From Actinomadura rayongensis (GTDB taxonomy: Bacteria; Actinomycetota; Actinomycetes; Streptosporangiales; Streptosporangiaceae): DNA of 64,000 nucleotides. The DNA is taken from NCBI RefSeq assembly GCF_009831215.1, contig NZ_WUTW01000001.1, forward strand, positions 1,693,423 through 1,757,422, in the 5' to 3' direction. Every line of letters starts with the position of its first letter. Position 1 is the first letter of the stretch. A program made the position numbers and the translations under genes. The notes beneath the pieces are model-generated. The model was not told the DNA's origin, ran no database searches, and worked only from the letters and a program-made list of their open reading frames with translations. Positions 43,715 to 53,372 of the stretch are shown in pieces.

Positions 43715-44410
43715 GTGTCCGGTAAGACCATTCCCCAACCCCAGTTCCCCGACGACGACGGCGCCGCCGACCCCGGCCTCGGCGCGGCCCTGACCGCCTA
43801 CGCCGCCGGCCGCGCCGGCGAGCACGCCGTGCTGCGGGAGCTGCACGGCGCGCGGCTGCTGGTGCCGGTCGTCGCCGTCCTCACCGAGGAGGAGGCGGTC
43901 GAACCCGGCGAACTGCGCCGCGAGAAGTCCAGCGACATGGCCCTGCCGACGCTCGTCGGCGCGGACGGGCGGCGCGGCGTGCTCGGCTTCACCTCCACCG
44001 CCGCGCTCCAGGCGTGGCGGCCGGACGCGCGGCCCGTCGCCGTCACCGTCCGGCAGGCGTGCCTGGCGGCGCTGGACGAGGGCGCCGACGCGCTCGTCGT
44101 GGACGTCGCGGGCCCGGTCCCGTTCGCCGTGGACGGCCTGCGCCTGCACCTGCTCGCCGAGGGCCGCCTCATCCCGCCGCCGCACGAGGACCCCGACGTC
44201 CTCGCCGCGATCGACGCCGCGTTCGGCTCGGACCCGGCGGTCGCGGGCGTCCGCGTCGCCCGCGGCGACCGCGCCGAGCTGGCGGTGCGGTTCGCGGTCG
44301 TGGACGGGCACGACGAGCGCGTGACCGTCCAGCGCGTCTCCGACCGGCTCGCCGAACTGCTGCGCGGCCGGATCGTCGGCGGCGTCGAGCTGAGCGTCCT
44401 GCGCCGCTGA
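43715..44410 (+). CDS. SseB family protein
   Basis: 231 aa. Recognised by LLVPVVAVLTEEEAVEPGELRREKSSDMALPTLVGADGRRGVLGFTSTAALQAWRPDARPV, the SseB N-terminal domain (about residues 45-115), and a C-terminal domain with repeated acidic stretches. SseB homologues are widespread in actinomycetes with unsettled function; sulfurtransferase-related regulation was proposed for the E. coli protein. Soluble, no signal. Confidence 0.88.
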   Translation: MSGKTIPQPQFPDDDGAADPGLGAALTAYAAGRAGEHAVLRELHGARLLVPVVAVLTEEEAVEPGELRREKSSDMALPTLVGADGRRGVLGFTSTAALQAWRPDARPVAVTVRQACLAALDEGADALVVDVAGPVPFAVDGLRLHLLAEGRLIPPPHEDPDVLAAIDAAFGSDPAVAGVRVARGDRAELAVRFAVVDGHDERVTVQRVSDRLAELLRGRIVGGVELSVLRR

Positions 44411-44477
44411 CGGTCCCGCGCGCCCGCGCGCAGGGCTGCGCGCGGCGCCATGTGCAGGGCTACGCGCAGGGGTCGCA

Positions 44478-44483
44478 TAAGGT
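44478..44483 (+). promoter_or_regulatory. putative leaderless promoter -10 box
   Basis: TAAGGT ends 7 nt before the GTG at 44491; no ribosome-binding site lies between. Confidence 0.5.
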
Positions 44484-44490
44484 TCGCGGC

Positions 44491-45294
44491 GTGAGCGACT
44501 CCGCGCCCCCCACGCCACCCCCGAACCCGTCCGCCGCGCCGCCCCTGCGGCCTGTGGGCCCGCCCGCCGCGCGGCCCTTGGACCCGGACGCTGGCCTGGC
44601 GGACGTGGGGCCTGTGGACCCGGACGCCGCGTCGCCGCAGGATGCGTCTGGTGCGCTGCCTCCGGGGGCGGACGACGGTCCCGGCGGGCCGCCGTCGGAC
44701 GCGGAACCGGCGGCGGAGGCGACGGTGTGGTCGTGGCGGGCGGACTGGACCGCGCCGCTGTGGCGGCGTCCGGCGCTGACGGTCGGCGCGTGCGTGCTCG
44801 CCGCCGCCGTGCTCGGCGCGCGGACGTTCGCGCGGCCCGAGCTGGCCGCCGTGCTGTACCTGGGCGTCGTCGGCGCGCTGCTCGTGCTGGTGGACCTGAA
44901 GCTGCACCGGCTGCCGAACCCGCTGACGCTGCCGTCCTACCCGATCGCGCTGGCGCTGCTGGGCGTCGCGGCGGCGGTCGAGGGGGACGCGCGGCCGTTC
45001 GTCCACGCCCTGATCGGGCTCGCGACGCTGTGGGCGCTGTACGCGGTGCAGTGGTTCCTGCTGCCCGGCCAGATCGGGTTCGGGGACGTCAAGCTCGCCG
45101 GGGTCCTCGGCCTGTACCTCGGCTGGTACGGGTCGGACGCGTGGGTGACGGGCGTCTTCCTCACGTACCTGTCCGGCGGCCTCGTCGCGATCGGGCTCCT
45201 GCTGGCGCGCCGCAGGGGCCGCCGGGACGCCATCCCGTACGGCCCGTTCATGGTCGCCGGGACGTTCGCCGCGATCCTGGCGTTCGCCGGCTGA
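44491..45294 (+). CDS. A24-family prepilin peptidase
   Basis: 267 aa. The first 85 residues are a Pro/Ala/Asp-rich cytoplasmic extension, followed by six membrane segments. The two catalytic aspartates are in LVDLKLHRLPNPLTLPSY (about residue 135) and GQIGFGDVKLAGVLG (about 195). The N-methyltransferase domain of classical PilD is missing, as in most actinobacterial versions. In other actinomycetes this peptidase sits next to aroC; here the Mrp operon lies between. No pilin genes are nearby. Confidence 0.9.
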   Translation: MSDSAPPTPPPNPSAAPPLRPVGPPAARPLDPDAGLADVGPVDPDAASPQDASGALPPGADDGPGGPPSDAEPAAEATVWSWRADWTAPLWRRPALTVGACVLAAAVLGARTFARPELAAVLYLGVVGALLVLVDLKLHRLPNPLTLPSYPIALALLGVAAAVEGDARPFVHALIGLATLWALYAVQWFLLPGQIGFGDVKLAGVLGLYLGWYGSDAWVTGVFLTYLSGGLVAIGLLLARRRGRRDAIPYGPFMVAGTFAAILAFAG

Positions 45295-45341
45295 CGGATC
45301 TTGGGCCGTCCATGACCCGTCCGGCGCGGCGCGGGTCCCCG

Positions 45342-45356
45342 GGGAACGGCGTTCCC
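45342..45356. promoter_or_regulatory. palindrome upstream of the Mrp operon
   Basis: GGGAACG-g-CGTTCCC lies about 50 nt upstream of the mrpA ATG, just before a TAGGGT -10 candidate at 45362-45367. It is placed like an operator. Confidence 0.45.
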
Positions 45357-45402
45357 GGTCCTAGGGTGACAATCGGTCACCACTCGCTCACCCTGGGACG
45401 TC

Positions 45403-48255
45403 ATGCTGCTCCTGCTCGCCGCGCACAGCCTGGCCGCGCTCGCGGCCCCGGCGCTCGTCCGCTGGTGGGGCCGCGACGCCTTCCTGCCGCTCGCGCTCGT
45501 CCCCGCCGCGATGGCGGCCTGGGCGATCCCGGCGTGGATCTCCGGGGCGGCGCCGCGCGAGGAGCGGCACGCGTGGATCCCGGGACTGCACCTGTCGCTG
45601 GACTTCCGGGCCGACGCGCTGTCCTGGATGATGGTCATGATCATCGGCGGCGTCGGGGCGCTGATCGTCGCCTACTGCGCCCGGTACTTCCAGACCGGCG
45701 AGCCGGGCCTCGGGTTCTTCGCGCTGCACATGCTGGCGTTCGCCGCGTCGATGATCGGGCTCGTCCTCGCCGACAACCTCATCCTGCTGTACGTGTTCTG
45801 GGAGCTGACGACCGTCTTCTCCTACCTGCTCATCGGGTTCGACGCGCGCAAGCGGGCGGCGCGCGGGGCCGCGACGCAGGCGCTCGTCATCACGACGTTC
45901 GGCGGCCTGGCGATGCTGGCCGGGCTCGTCCTGCTCGGCAACGCGGCCGGCACGTACCGGATCTCCGACATCATGGCGCGCCCGCCCGGCGGGGGAGTGA
46001 TGGTGGCCGCGCTGAGCCTCGTCCTCGCCGGGGCGCTGTCGAAGTCGGCGATCATCCCGTTCGGCCTGTGGCTGCCCGGCGCGATGGCCGCGCCGACGCC
46101 GGTCAGCGCGTTCCTGCACGCCGCCGCGATGGTCAAGGCGGGCGTCTACCTCGGCGTCCGGCTCGGCCCGGCGTTCGTGCACACGATCACCTGGGGGCCG
46201 ATCGTCGTCTCGCTCGGCGCCGCGACGATGGTGTTCGCGGGCTGGCGCGCGATGCGCGAGACCGATGTGAAGCTGCTGCTCGCCTACGGGACGGTCAGCC
46301 AGCTCGGCTTCATGATCACGCTCGCGGCGGCCGGGACGCGGACGGCGGCGCTCGCGAGCATGACCGTCCTGCTCGCCCACGCGCTGTTCAAGGCCGCGCT
46401 GTTCCTCATCGTCGGGATCATCGACCACGCCACCGGGACCCGCGACCTGCGCGAGCTGAGCGGGCTGCGGCACAGCACGCCGGTGCTCGCGGGCGCGGCG
46501 ACGGTCGCGGTCGCGTCGATGGCCGGGATCCCCGCGACGCTCGGCTTCGTCGGGAAGGAGGCCGGGTACGAGGCGTTCGCGCGCGAGGACCACGTGCTGC
46601 TCGTCGTGCTCGTCGCCGGGTCGGCGTTCACCGCCGCGTACGGGCTGCGGTTCCTGTGGGGCGCGTTCGCCCGCAAGGACGGCGTGCCCGACACGCCCGT
46701 CCACCGGCCCACCCCCGGCCTGCTCGCGCCGCCCGTGCTGCTGGCGGTGGCGGGCGTCGTGCTCGGGCTCGCCGCGAACGTCCTGGACGCGCCGCTGGAA
46801 CGCGAGGTCGCCGGTTATCCCGGCCCGCACACCTACCACCTCGCGCCCTGGCACGGGTTCGGGCTGCCGCTGTGGCTGACGGCCGGGTCGCTGGCGCTCG
46901 GCGGCCTGCTGTTCCTCGCCCGCGAACCGCTCGCCCGGACGCACCGGCGCCTCGTCGTGTTCGAGCCCGCCGCCGTCTACCGCGCGATCATGGACCGGAC
47001 CAACGACACCGCGATGCAGATCACCGGATCGGTGCAGCGCGGCTCCCTGCCCGGCTACCTGCTCGTCATCGCGCTGACCGCCGCGGTCGCCATGATCTCC
47101 GCCGCAGCCGCCGCCCGGCCCTGGACGCAGCACGGCGGCTGGCGGCTCTGGAACGGTCCGTTCCAGGGGACCGTCTCGCTGATGATCATGCTGGCCGCCG
47201 TCGGCGTCGTCCGCGCCCGCAACCGGGGCGCGACCGTCGTGCTCGTCGGGGCCACCGGCTACGGCGCGGCGACGCAGTTCTTCCTGCACGCCGCGCCCGA
47301 CCTCGCCCTCACCCAGTTCCTCGTGGAGACGGCCAGCCTCATCGTGTTCGTGCTCGTCCTGCGCTCGATGCCGATGGGCTTCCCGGCCACCCGCCCGGCG
47401 TCCCGACGCGCCGTCCACGTCGTCGTGGCCGTGCTCGTCGGCGCCTCGGTCACCGCGGCCGTGCTCATCGCCGGCCACGCGCGGACGGCCGCGCCGATCT
47501 CGGGCGCCTATCCGGCCGCGGCGGCCGAGGCCGGGTCGAAGAACGTCGTGTCCGCCGTGATCGTCGACATCCGCGCCTGGGACACGCTCGGCGAGACGTG
47601 CGTCATCGCGCTGGCCGCGCTCGGCATCACGAGCATCGTGTTCGCCCGGCGCCGCGCCGGATACCGGCCGCGGCCCCCCGAGGGCCGGGGCGCCGACGTC
47701 TGGGCCGTCGAGGGGTTCGAGTCGGTCGATCAGCCGGAGCCCGGCACGCCCCGGCGCGGCCAGCGCGACTGGCTGCAGGGGGGCGGCACGCTCGCGGCCG
47801 AGCGCCGGTCGCTGATCTTCGAGGTCGTCGCGCGGTTCATCTTCCACACCGTGCTGCTCATGTCGCTGTACCTGCTGTTCGCCGCGCACTCCTCGCCGGG
47901 CGGCGGGTTCGCGGGCGGCATCGTCGCGGGGCTCGCGGTCGTCGTCCGGTATCTGGCGGGCGGCCCGTACGAGCTGGCCGCCGCCGCGCCGATGAGCGTC
48001 GGGACCGTCCTCGGCACCGGCCTGATCTGCACCACCGGGACGGCGTTCGCCGGGTTCGCGTGGGGCGGCGCCGTGCTGAAAAGCGCGCTGGTCGACGTCA
48101 CGCTGCCGGTGTTCGGCCACCTGGAGATCTCGACGTCGCTGCTGTTCGACGCCGGCGTGTACCTGATCGTCGTCGGGCTCGTCCTGGACGTCCTCATCAC
48201 GCTCGGCGCCGAGGCCGACCGCGAGGCCGAGGCCCCCGGGGCGGTGGTGTCGTGA
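45403..48255 (+). CDS. mrpA: Mrp Na+/H+ antiporter subunit A, fused to MrpB domain
   Basis: 950 aa, about twenty or more membrane segments. The first 500 residues resemble complex I NuoL/Hyd4B (FRADALSWMMVMIIGGVGALIVAYCARYF, SKSAIIPFGLWLPGAMAAPTPVSAFLHAAAMVKAGVYL, LLLAYGTVSQLGFMITLAA, LAHALFKAALFLIVGIIDHATGTRD). A DUF4040/MrpB-type region follows, and the C-terminal 150 residues (RSLIFEVVARFIFHTVLLMSLYLLFAAHSSPGGGFAGGIVAGLAVVVRYL) are the MnhB domain. The AB fusion is the usual actinobacterial form. First of six overlapping genes of the antiporter, which exchanges Na+ for H+ at the membrane. Confidence 0.95.
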   Translation: MLLLLAAHSLAALAAPALVRWWGRDAFLPLALVPAAMAAWAIPAWISGAAPREERHAWIPGLHLSLDFRADALSWMMVMIIGGVGALIVAYCARYFQTGEPGLGFFALHMLAFAASMIGLVLADNLILLYVFWELTTVFSYLLIGFDARKRAARGAATQALVITTFGGLAMLAGLVLLGNAAGTYRISDIMARPPGGGVMVAALSLVLAGALSKSAIIPFGLWLPGAMAAPTPVSAFLHAAAMVKAGVYLGVRLGPAFVHTITWGPIVVSLGAATMVFAGWRAMRETDVKLLLAYGTVSQLGFMITLAAAGTRTAALASMTVLLAHALFKAALFLIVGIIDHATGTRDLRELSGLRHSTPVLAGAATVAVASMAGIPATLGFVGKEAGYEAFAREDHVLLVVLVAGSAFTAAYGLRFLWGAFARKDGVPDTPVHRPTPGLLAPPVLLAVAGVVLGLAANVLDAPLEREVAGYPGPHTYHLAPWHGFGLPLWLTAGSLALGGLLFLAREPLARTHRRLVVFEPAAVYRAIMDRTNDTAMQITGSVQRGSLPGYLLVIALTAAVAMISAAAAARPWTQHGGWRLWNGPFQGTVSLMIMLAAVGVVRARNRGATVVLVGATGYGAATQFFLHAAPDLALTQFLVETASLIVFVLVLRSMPMGFPATRPASRRAVHVVVAVLVGASVTAAVLIAGHARTAAPISGAYPAAAAEAGSKNVVSAVIVDIRAWDTLGETCVIALAALGITSIVFARRRAGYRPRPPEGRGADVWAVEGFESVDQPEPGTPRRGQRDWLQGGGTLAAERRSLIFEVVARFIFHTVLLMSLYLLFAAHSSPGGGFAGGIVAGLAVVVRYLAGGPYELAAAAPMSVGTVLGTGLICTTGTAFAGFAWGGAVLKSALVDVTLPVFGHLEISTSLLFDAGVYLIVVGLVLDVLITLGAEADREAEAPGAVVS

Positions 48256-48848
48256 GCGCGGACCAGACCCCGCCGATCCTGCTGACGCTGTGCGGGGGCG
48301 TGCTGGTGTCCTGCGGCGTCCTGCTGATGCTGGAGCGCAGCCTGACGCGGCTCGTCGTCGGGACCGTCCTCATCGGGAACGGGGCGAACCTGCTGATCCT
48401 GTCCACCGGCGGGAAGCCCCGGCACGCGCCGATCCTGGACGGGAGCCACGGCGGCGGCCCGTTCAGCGACCCGCTGCCCCAGGCGATGATCCTCACGGCG
48501 ATCGTGATCACGCTCGCGTCGTCGGCGTTCGTGTTCTCGATCTCCTACCGCAGCGGCCGGATCACCGGCGACGACGAGGTCCGCGACGACATCGAGGACC
48601 GCCGCGTCACCCACGTCGACCAGCGGCTGCGCACCGAGGTCCGCGAGCAGCGCCGCGAGTTCCGCGCCTGGTCGCGGCGGCAGCGGCGGACGATCCGGCA
48701 GGCGCGCCGCGACCTGCGCGCCCGGATCCGCGAGGACCGCCGCCGCCGCGCCACCGACGACCCGACCCGCGTCGAGGACTACCCCGAGCATCCCGAGGCC
48801 CGCGACGGCGGCCCCGACGAGCCGCCGGAACGGGGGCTCGGGGCGTGA
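48252..48848 (+). CDS. mrpC: Mrp antiporter subunit C with charged C-terminal extension
   Basis: 198 aa. Residues 1-105 are the NuoK-like core with three membrane segments (LLTLCGGVLVSCGVLLMLERSLTRLVVGTVLIGNGANLLIL, DPLPQAMILTAIVITLASSAFVFSISYR). The last 90 residues are extremely charged (RLRTEVREQRREFRAWSRRQ... then acidic to the end), probably a cytoplasmic coiled-coil or helix followed by a disordered tail, which Bacillus MrpC (about 113 aa) lacks. GTGA overlaps on both sides. Confidence 0.93.
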   Translation: MSADQTPPILLTLCGGVLVSCGVLLMLERSLTRLVVGTVLIGNGANLLILSTGGKPRHAPILDGSHGGGPFSDPLPQAMILTAIVITLASSAFVFSISYRSGRITGDDEVRDDIEDRRVTHVDQRLRTEVREQRREFRAWSRRQRRTIRQARRDLRARIREDRRRRATDDPTRVEDYPEHPEARDGGPDEPPERGLGA

Positions 48849-50428
48849 ACGCGCTGCTGCCGCTGCCGGTGCTGCTCCCGATGCTCGCCGCCGGCGTCAA
48901 GATCGTCGTCGGGCCGCGGCATCCCGTCGTGCAGCGCGTGATCAGCGTCCTCGTGCTCAGCACGGTCGTCGTGGTCGGCGCGGTGCTGCTCGTCACCGCC
49001 GACCGGCACGGGCCGCAGACGACCCAGATCGGCGGCTGGCCCGCCCCGGTCGGGATCACGCTGATCGTGGACCGGCTGTCGGGCGCGATGCTCACGATCT
49101 CCGCCGCCGTCACCCTGTGCGTGATGATCTACGCCATCGCGCAGGACATGGCCGACCGCGAGCCCGTCACGCCGCTGTCGGTGTTCCACCCGACGTTCCT
49201 GCTGCTCGTCTCCGGCGTCGCCGACAGCTTCCTCGCGGGCGACCTGTTCAACCTGTTCGTCGGCTTCGAGATCATGCTGACGGCCAGCTACGTCCTCATC
49301 ACGCTCGGCGGCACGCCCGCCCGCATCCGCGCCGGGATGACCTACATCATGGTCGCGCTGATGTCGTCGATGCTGTTCCTCGTCGCCATCGCCGTCCTGT
49401 ACGCCGCGACCGGGACGGTGAACCTCGCGCAGCTCGCCGTCCGCGTCCGGGACCTGCCGGACGGCGTGGCGCGCATCGCCGAGGTCATGCTGCTCGTCGC
49501 GTTCGGCGTCAAGGCCGCCGTGTTCCCCCTGTCGATGTGGCTGCCCGACTCGTATCCGACGGCGCCCGCGCCCGTCACGGCCGTGTTCGCCGGGCTCCTC
49601 ACCAAGATCGGCATCTACGGGATGCTGCGCACCGAGACGCTGCTGTTCCCCGGCCACGCGCTGCGCGTGCCGCTGCTGATCTTCGCGTTCGCGAGCATGC
49701 TCGTCGGGGTGTTCGGCGCGATGGTCCAGGTGGACCTGAACCGGCTGCTGTCGTTCACGCTGGTCAGCCACATCGGCTACATGATCTTCGGGCTGGCGAT
49801 GAGCACCCGCTCGGCGCTCGGCGCGACGCTGTTCTACGTCCTGCACCACATCACGATCCAGACGTCGCTGTTCCTCGTCGCCGGGCTCATCGAGCGGCGC
49901 GGCGGCAGCACGTCGCTGCGGCGGCTCGGCGGGCTCGCCCGGTCGTCGCCGCTCATCGGCGCGCTGTTCTTCGTCCCGGCGATGAACCTCGGCGGGATCC
50001 CGCCGCTGTCGGGGTTCCTCGGCAAGCTCGGGCTCGTGGACGCGGGCCTCTCGCTCGGCGGGCCGCTGGTCTGCGCGGTCGTCGCGACGGCCCTGCTCAC
50101 CAGCCTGCTCACGCTCTACTCGCTGGTGAAGGCGTGGAACCAGGTGTTCTGGCGGGCGCCCAGGGACGCGTTCCGCACCGACGAGCCCGCCGTGGACGTC
50201 CCCGAGGAGGACGCCGCCGACTGGCCCGTCGGCACCGCCAGGCTCGCCCCCGGCATGGTCGGCGCGACGGTCGCGCTGATCGCCCTCAGCCTCGCCTACA
50301 CCGTCGCGGGCGGGCCGCTCGTGCGGCTCACCGACCGGGCCGCCGACGAGATGTCGCAGCCCGCCCGGTACATCGACACCGTCCGTCCCGCATCGAACGG
50401 AGACACCCGGTGGATCGTTCCCGGCTGA
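48845..50428 (+). CDS. mrpD: Mrp antiporter subunit D
   Basis: 527 aa NuoM/NuoN-like proton-translocating subunit with about fourteen membrane segments. FLLLVSGVADSFLAGDLFNLFVGFEIMLTASYVLITLGG has the conserved membrane Glu, VAFGVKAAVFPLSMWLPDSYPTAPAPVTAVFAGLLTKIGIYGMLR has the conserved Lys, and VDLNRLLSFTLVSHIGYMI follows. Starts at a GTGA overlap with mrpC and overlaps mrpE by 19 nt. Confidence 0.95.
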   Translation: MNALLPLPVLLPMLAAGVKIVVGPRHPVVQRVISVLVLSTVVVVGAVLLVTADRHGPQTTQIGGWPAPVGITLIVDRLSGAMLTISAAVTLCVMIYAIAQDMADREPVTPLSVFHPTFLLLVSGVADSFLAGDLFNLFVGFEIMLTASYVLITLGGTPARIRAGMTYIMVALMSSMLFLVAIAVLYAATGTVNLAQLAVRVRDLPDGVARIAEVMLLVAFGVKAAVFPLSMWLPDSYPTAPAPVTAVFAGLLTKIGIYGMLRTETLLFPGHALRVPLLIFAFASMLVGVFGAMVQVDLNRLLSFTLVSHIGYMIFGLAMSTRSALGATLFYVLHHITIQTSLFLVAGLIERRGGSTSLRRLGGLARSSPLIGALFFVPAMNLGGIPPLSGFLGKLGLVDAGLSLGGPLVCAVVATALLTSLLTLYSLVKAWNQVFWRAPRDAFRTDEPAVDVPEEDAADWPVGTARLAPGMVGATVALIALSLAYTVAGGPLVRLTDRAADEMSQPARYIDTVRPASNGDTRWIVPG

Positions 50429-50973
50429 CCGTCCGCGTCGGCGGGCGCGTGGCCCGGCTGCCGATCGTCGCGTGGCTCGCGCTGGTCTGGGTCCTCGTCT
50501 GGGACCGGATCACGCTCGCCAACGCGATCTACGGCTTCGTGCTCGGCCTCGCGCTGCTGCTCGCGTTCCCGTTCCCGGCGGTGGACCCGGGCGTGCGGCT
50601 GCGCCCGGCCGGGCTCGTCCGGTTCGGCGCGCGGTTCGCGCTCGACCTCGCGCGCAGCGTGCTGCCGCTGGCGTGGCAGGCCGTCGGGTCCAACCGTCCC
50701 GGCCGCGCCAACTCGGTGATCGCCGTGACGCTGCGGACGCGGTCGGACGCCGTCTTCGTCCTGACGGCGGTCGCGCTGTCGGCCGTGCCCGGCACGCTCG
50801 TCCTGGACCTGCGGCGCGCCACCGGGACGCTGTTCCTGCACGCGCTCGGGGTCTCCGACGACGCCACCGCCGATCTCGCCCGGCGGCAGGTCCTGGACCT
50901 GGAGGCCCGGGTCGTCCGCGCCATCGGGACCCGCGCCGACCTGCGCGCCCTCACCGGGGAGGAGAACCCGTGA
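50410..50973 (+). CDS. mrpE: Mrp antiporter subunit E
   Basis: 187 aa. Two membrane segments (LPIVAWLALVWVLVWDRITLANAIYGFVLGLALLLAFPFP) are followed by the MnhE cytoplasmic domain RPGRANSVIAVTLRTRSDAVFVLTAVALSAVPGTLVLDL. The GTG at 50410 was chosen because it opens the frame nearest to the family N-terminus; it overlaps mrpD by 19 nt. Ends in a GTGA overlap with mrpF. Confidence 0.92.
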   Translation: MDRSRLTVRVGGRVARLPIVAWLALVWVLVWDRITLANAIYGFVLGLALLLAFPFPAVDPGVRLRPAGLVRFGARFALDLARSVLPLAWQAVGSNRPGRANSVIAVTLRTRSDAVFVLTAVALSAVPGTLVLDLRRATGTLFLHALGVSDDATADLARRQVLDLEARVVRAIGTRADLRALTGEENP

Positions 50974-51245
50974 ACATCGTCTACGGCGTCGTCGCCGGCA
51001 CGCACGTCCTCGCCGCGCTGCTCGTCGGCGTGCGGCTGGTGCGCGGGCCGTCGATGCTCGACCGCGCCGTCGCGCTCGACGTCCTGGTCGCGGTGATCAT
51101 GGCGGGGCTCGGGCTGCGCGCCATCATCGCCGACGAGCCGTGGGAGCTGGTGCCGATGCTCGTCGTCTCGCTCGTCGGGTTCACCGGCTCGGCCGCGTTC
51201 GCCCGGTTCATGCTCTACCGCGACGACCAGGTGGCGGACCCGTGA
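50970..51245 (+). CDS. mrpF: Mrp antiporter subunit F
   Basis: 91 aa, three membrane segments: [48 protein letters not shown], with the conserved RGP(S/T)xxDRxxAxD motif of MnhF. Starts within GTGA of mrpE, with GGAG upstream; ends within GTGA of mrpG. Confidence 0.94.
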   Translation: MNIVYGVVAGTHVLAALLVGVRLVRGPSMLDRAVALDVLVAVIMAGLGLRAIIADEPWELVPMLVVSLVGFTGSAAFARFMLYRDDQVADP

Positions 51246-51604
51246 GCGCCGTCGCCGACGTCGCCCTGGCCGGCTGCCTGCTCGTCGGCGCGTTCGCCGC
51301 GCTCAGCGCCGGGCTCGGCCTGCTCACGCTGCCCGACCTGCTCACGCGGATGCACGCCGCGACCAAGCCGCAGGCCGTCGGGGTCGTCCTCATCCTCATC
51401 GCGGTCGGCATCCGGCACCCCACGGTCGACGTGATCACCACGCTCGTGCTCATCGCCCTGCTGCAGCTCACGACCGTCCCGGTCGCCGCGCACCTGGTCG
51501 GACGGTCCGCCTACCGCACCGGGCAGGTCCGCAGCGATCTGCTCTACACCGACGAGCTGCGCGACGCCCTCGACCGCGGCGCGCCGCCCGAGGATCTGGA
51601 CTGA
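51242..51604 (+). CDS. mrpG: Mrp antiporter subunit G
   Basis: 120 aa with three membrane segments; [33 protein letters not shown] carries the MnhG motif (P-D-x-x-x-R-M/L-H-A-x-T-K). A 35-residue cytoplasmic tail follows. Last gene of the Mrp operon, 62 bp before aroC. Confidence 0.94.
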   Translation: MSAVADVALAGCLLVGAFAALSAGLGLLTLPDLLTRMHAATKPQAVGVVLILIAVGIRHPTVDVITTLVLIALLQLTTVPVAAHLVGRSAYRTGQVRSDLLYTDELRDALDRGAPPEDLD

Positions 51605-51653
51605 CCGATTTCTCACCGGTTGGACACGTGCCCGGGGACGTCCCGCGACTCAA

Positions 51654-51659
51654 TAGGAT
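51654..51659 (+). promoter_or_regulatory. putative leaderless promoter of the aro operon
   Basis: TAGGAT ends 7 nt before the ATG of aroC, with no ribosome-binding site in the spacer. Would make aroC leaderless and separate the aro operon from the Mrp operon. Confidence 0.55.
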
Positions 51660-51666
51660 CGGCACC

Positions 51667-52845
51667 ATGCTGCGCTGGTTGACCGCGGGGGAGTCGCATG
51701 GCCCGGCCCTCACCGCCATCGTGGAGGGCCTTCCGGCCGGCGTGCGCGTGACCTCCGGCGACATCGCCGAGGAACTGCGCCGCCGGCGGCTCGGGCATGG
51801 GCGGGGCGCCCGCATGAAGTTCGAGCAGGACCGGGTGACGATCCTCGGCGGCGTCCGGCACGGCGTCACGCTGGGCGGCCCGGTGGCGATCGAGGTCGGC
51901 AACACCGAGTGGCCGAAATGGGAGACGGTCATGTCGGCCGACCCCGTGGACGCCGACGTCCTCGCCGCGCAGGCGCGCAACGCCCCGCTGACCCAGCCCC
52001 GGCCCGGTCACGCCGACCTCGTCGGGATGCAGAAGTACGGGTTCGACGACGCCCGTCCCGTCCTCGAACGCGCCAGCGCCCGCGAGACGGCCGCCCGCGT
52101 CGCGCTCGGCACGGTCGCCAAGGCGTTCCTGGAGCAGGCGCTCGGCGTGTCGGTGCTCAGCCACGTCGTCGCGCTCGGCGAGGTCGAGGCGCCCGACGGC
52201 GAGCTGCCCGGCCCCGGCGACCTCGCGGCCGTGGACGAGAGCCCGGTCCGCTGCTTCGACGCCGCCGCGTCCGCCGCGATGGTCGCGCACGTGGACGACC
52301 TGAAGCGCGCGGGCGACACCATCGGCGGCGTCGTCGAGGTCCTCGCCTACGGGCTCCCGCCGGGCCTCGGCAGCCACGTCCACTGGGACCGGCGCCTCGA
52401 CGCGCGGCTCGCGGGCATCCTCATGGGCATCCAGGCGATCAAGGGCGTCGAGGTCGGCGACGGGTTCACCACCGCGCGCCGTCCCGGGTCCCGCGCCCAC
52501 GACGAGATCGACGCCACCCCCGACGGGGTGCGCCGCCGCACCAACCGGGCGGGCGGCATCGAGGGCGGCATGACGACCGGCGAGGTCCTGCGGGTGCGCG
52601 CGGCGATGAAGCCGATCTCGACCGTCCCGCGCCGCCTGGACACGATCGACACCGCCACCGGCGAGCCCGCCAAGGCGATCAACCAGCGCAGCGACGTCAC
52701 GGCCGTCCCGGCGGCCGGGGTGGTCGCCGAGGCGATGGTCGCGCTCGTCCTCGCCGACGCGGCGCTGGAGAAGTTCGGCGGCGACTCGGCCGAGGAGACC
52801 GCGCGCAACCTGCGGGGCTACCTGTCCTCGCTGGCGATCAAGTGA
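51667..52845 (+). CDS. aroC: chorismate synthase
   Basis: Last step of the shikimate pathway, FMNH2-dependent elimination of phosphate from EPSP. 392 aa. Family signatures: [20 protein letters not shown] at the N-terminus, [14 protein letters not shown] near residue 138, and [17 protein letters not shown] near 290. Followed by aroK, aroB and aroQ in one operon. Confidence 0.97.
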   Translation: MLRWLTAGESHGPALTAIVEGLPAGVRVTSGDIAEELRRRRLGHGRGARMKFEQDRVTILGGVRHGVTLGGPVAIEVGNTEWPKWETVMSADPVDADVLAAQARNAPLTQPRPGHADLVGMQKYGFDDARPVLERASARETAARVALGTVAKAFLEQALGVSVLSHVVALGEVEAPDGELPGPGDLAAVDESPVRCFDAAASAAMVAHVDDLKRAGDTIGGVVEVLAYGLPPGLGSHVHWDRRLDARLAGILMGIQAIKGVEVGDGFTTARRPGSRAHDEIDATPDGVRRRTNRAGGIEGGMTTGEVLRVRAAMKPISTVPRRLDTIDTATGEPAKAINQRSDVTAVPAAGVVAEAMVALVLADAALEKFGGDSAEETARNLRGYLSSLAIK

Positions 52846-52856
52846 AGGGCGCGGCA

Positions 52857-53372
52857 GTGACGACCAGGCCCCGCGCAGTGATCATCGGGCCGCCCGGCTC
52901 GGGCAAGTCGACCGTGGGCGCGGCGCTCGCCGACGCGCTCGGCGTCGGCTTCCGCGACACCGACGCCGACACCGAGGCCGCCGCGGGCAAGCCGATCGGC
53001 GAGATCTTCGTGGACGACGGCGAGGAGGCGTTCCGCGCCCTGGAGCGGCAGGCCGTCGCCGCCGCGCTGACCGGGCACGACGGCGTCCTCGCGCTCGGCG
53101 GCGGGGCCGTCCTCGCGGCCGAGACGCAGGAGCTGCTGGCCGGGCACACGGTCGTGTACCTGAAGGTCGGGCTCGGCGAGGCCGTGAAGCGGATCGGCCT
53201 GGACGGCGCCCGCCCGCTGCTGGTGCTGAACCCGCGCAGCCAGCTCCGCAAGCTGCTGGACGAGCGCCTGCCGATCTACGAGCGGCTCGGAACGCTGCAC
53301 GTCGCCACCGACGGGCGGGAGCCCGCCGAGATCGCGGCGGAGATCGCCGCCGCGCTGGAGGAGCGGTCATGA
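52857..53372 (+). CDS. aroK: shikimate kinase
   Basis: 171 aa. Walker A GPPGSGKST near residues 11-19; DTDADTEAAAGKPIGEIFVDDGEEAFRALE binds shikimate (Asp and Arg), GGGAVL follows, then DGARPLL and the lid RLPIYERL. I chose GTG 52857 because GAAGGG lies 7 nt upstream and the length is typical; GTG 52842, overlapping the aroC stop, is the alternative and adds five residues. Ends in ATGA overlap with aroB. Confidence 0.94.
   Translation: MTTRPRAVIIGPPGSGKSTVGAALADALGVGFRDTDADTEAAAGKPIGEIFVDDGEEAFRALERQAVAAALTGHDGVLALGGGAVLAAETQELLAGHTVVYLKVGLGEAVKRIGLDGARPLLVLNPRSQLRKLLDERLPIYERLGTLHVATDGREPAEIAAEIAAALEERS

Noticed and set aside
45363..45394. Two mutually exclusive hairpins upstream of mrpA (GGTGAC/GTCACC and AGGGTGA/TCACCCT), looking like a riboregulator
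   Set aside because: A good -10 candidate, TAGGGT at 45362-45367, overlaps the first arm, so the transcript would start after it and could not form either hairpin. The repeats may instead be protein-binding DNA.
51620..51625. TTGGAC as the -35 box of the aro promoter
   Set aside because: It lies 28 nt before the TAGGAT box, too far for normal -35/-10 spacing.
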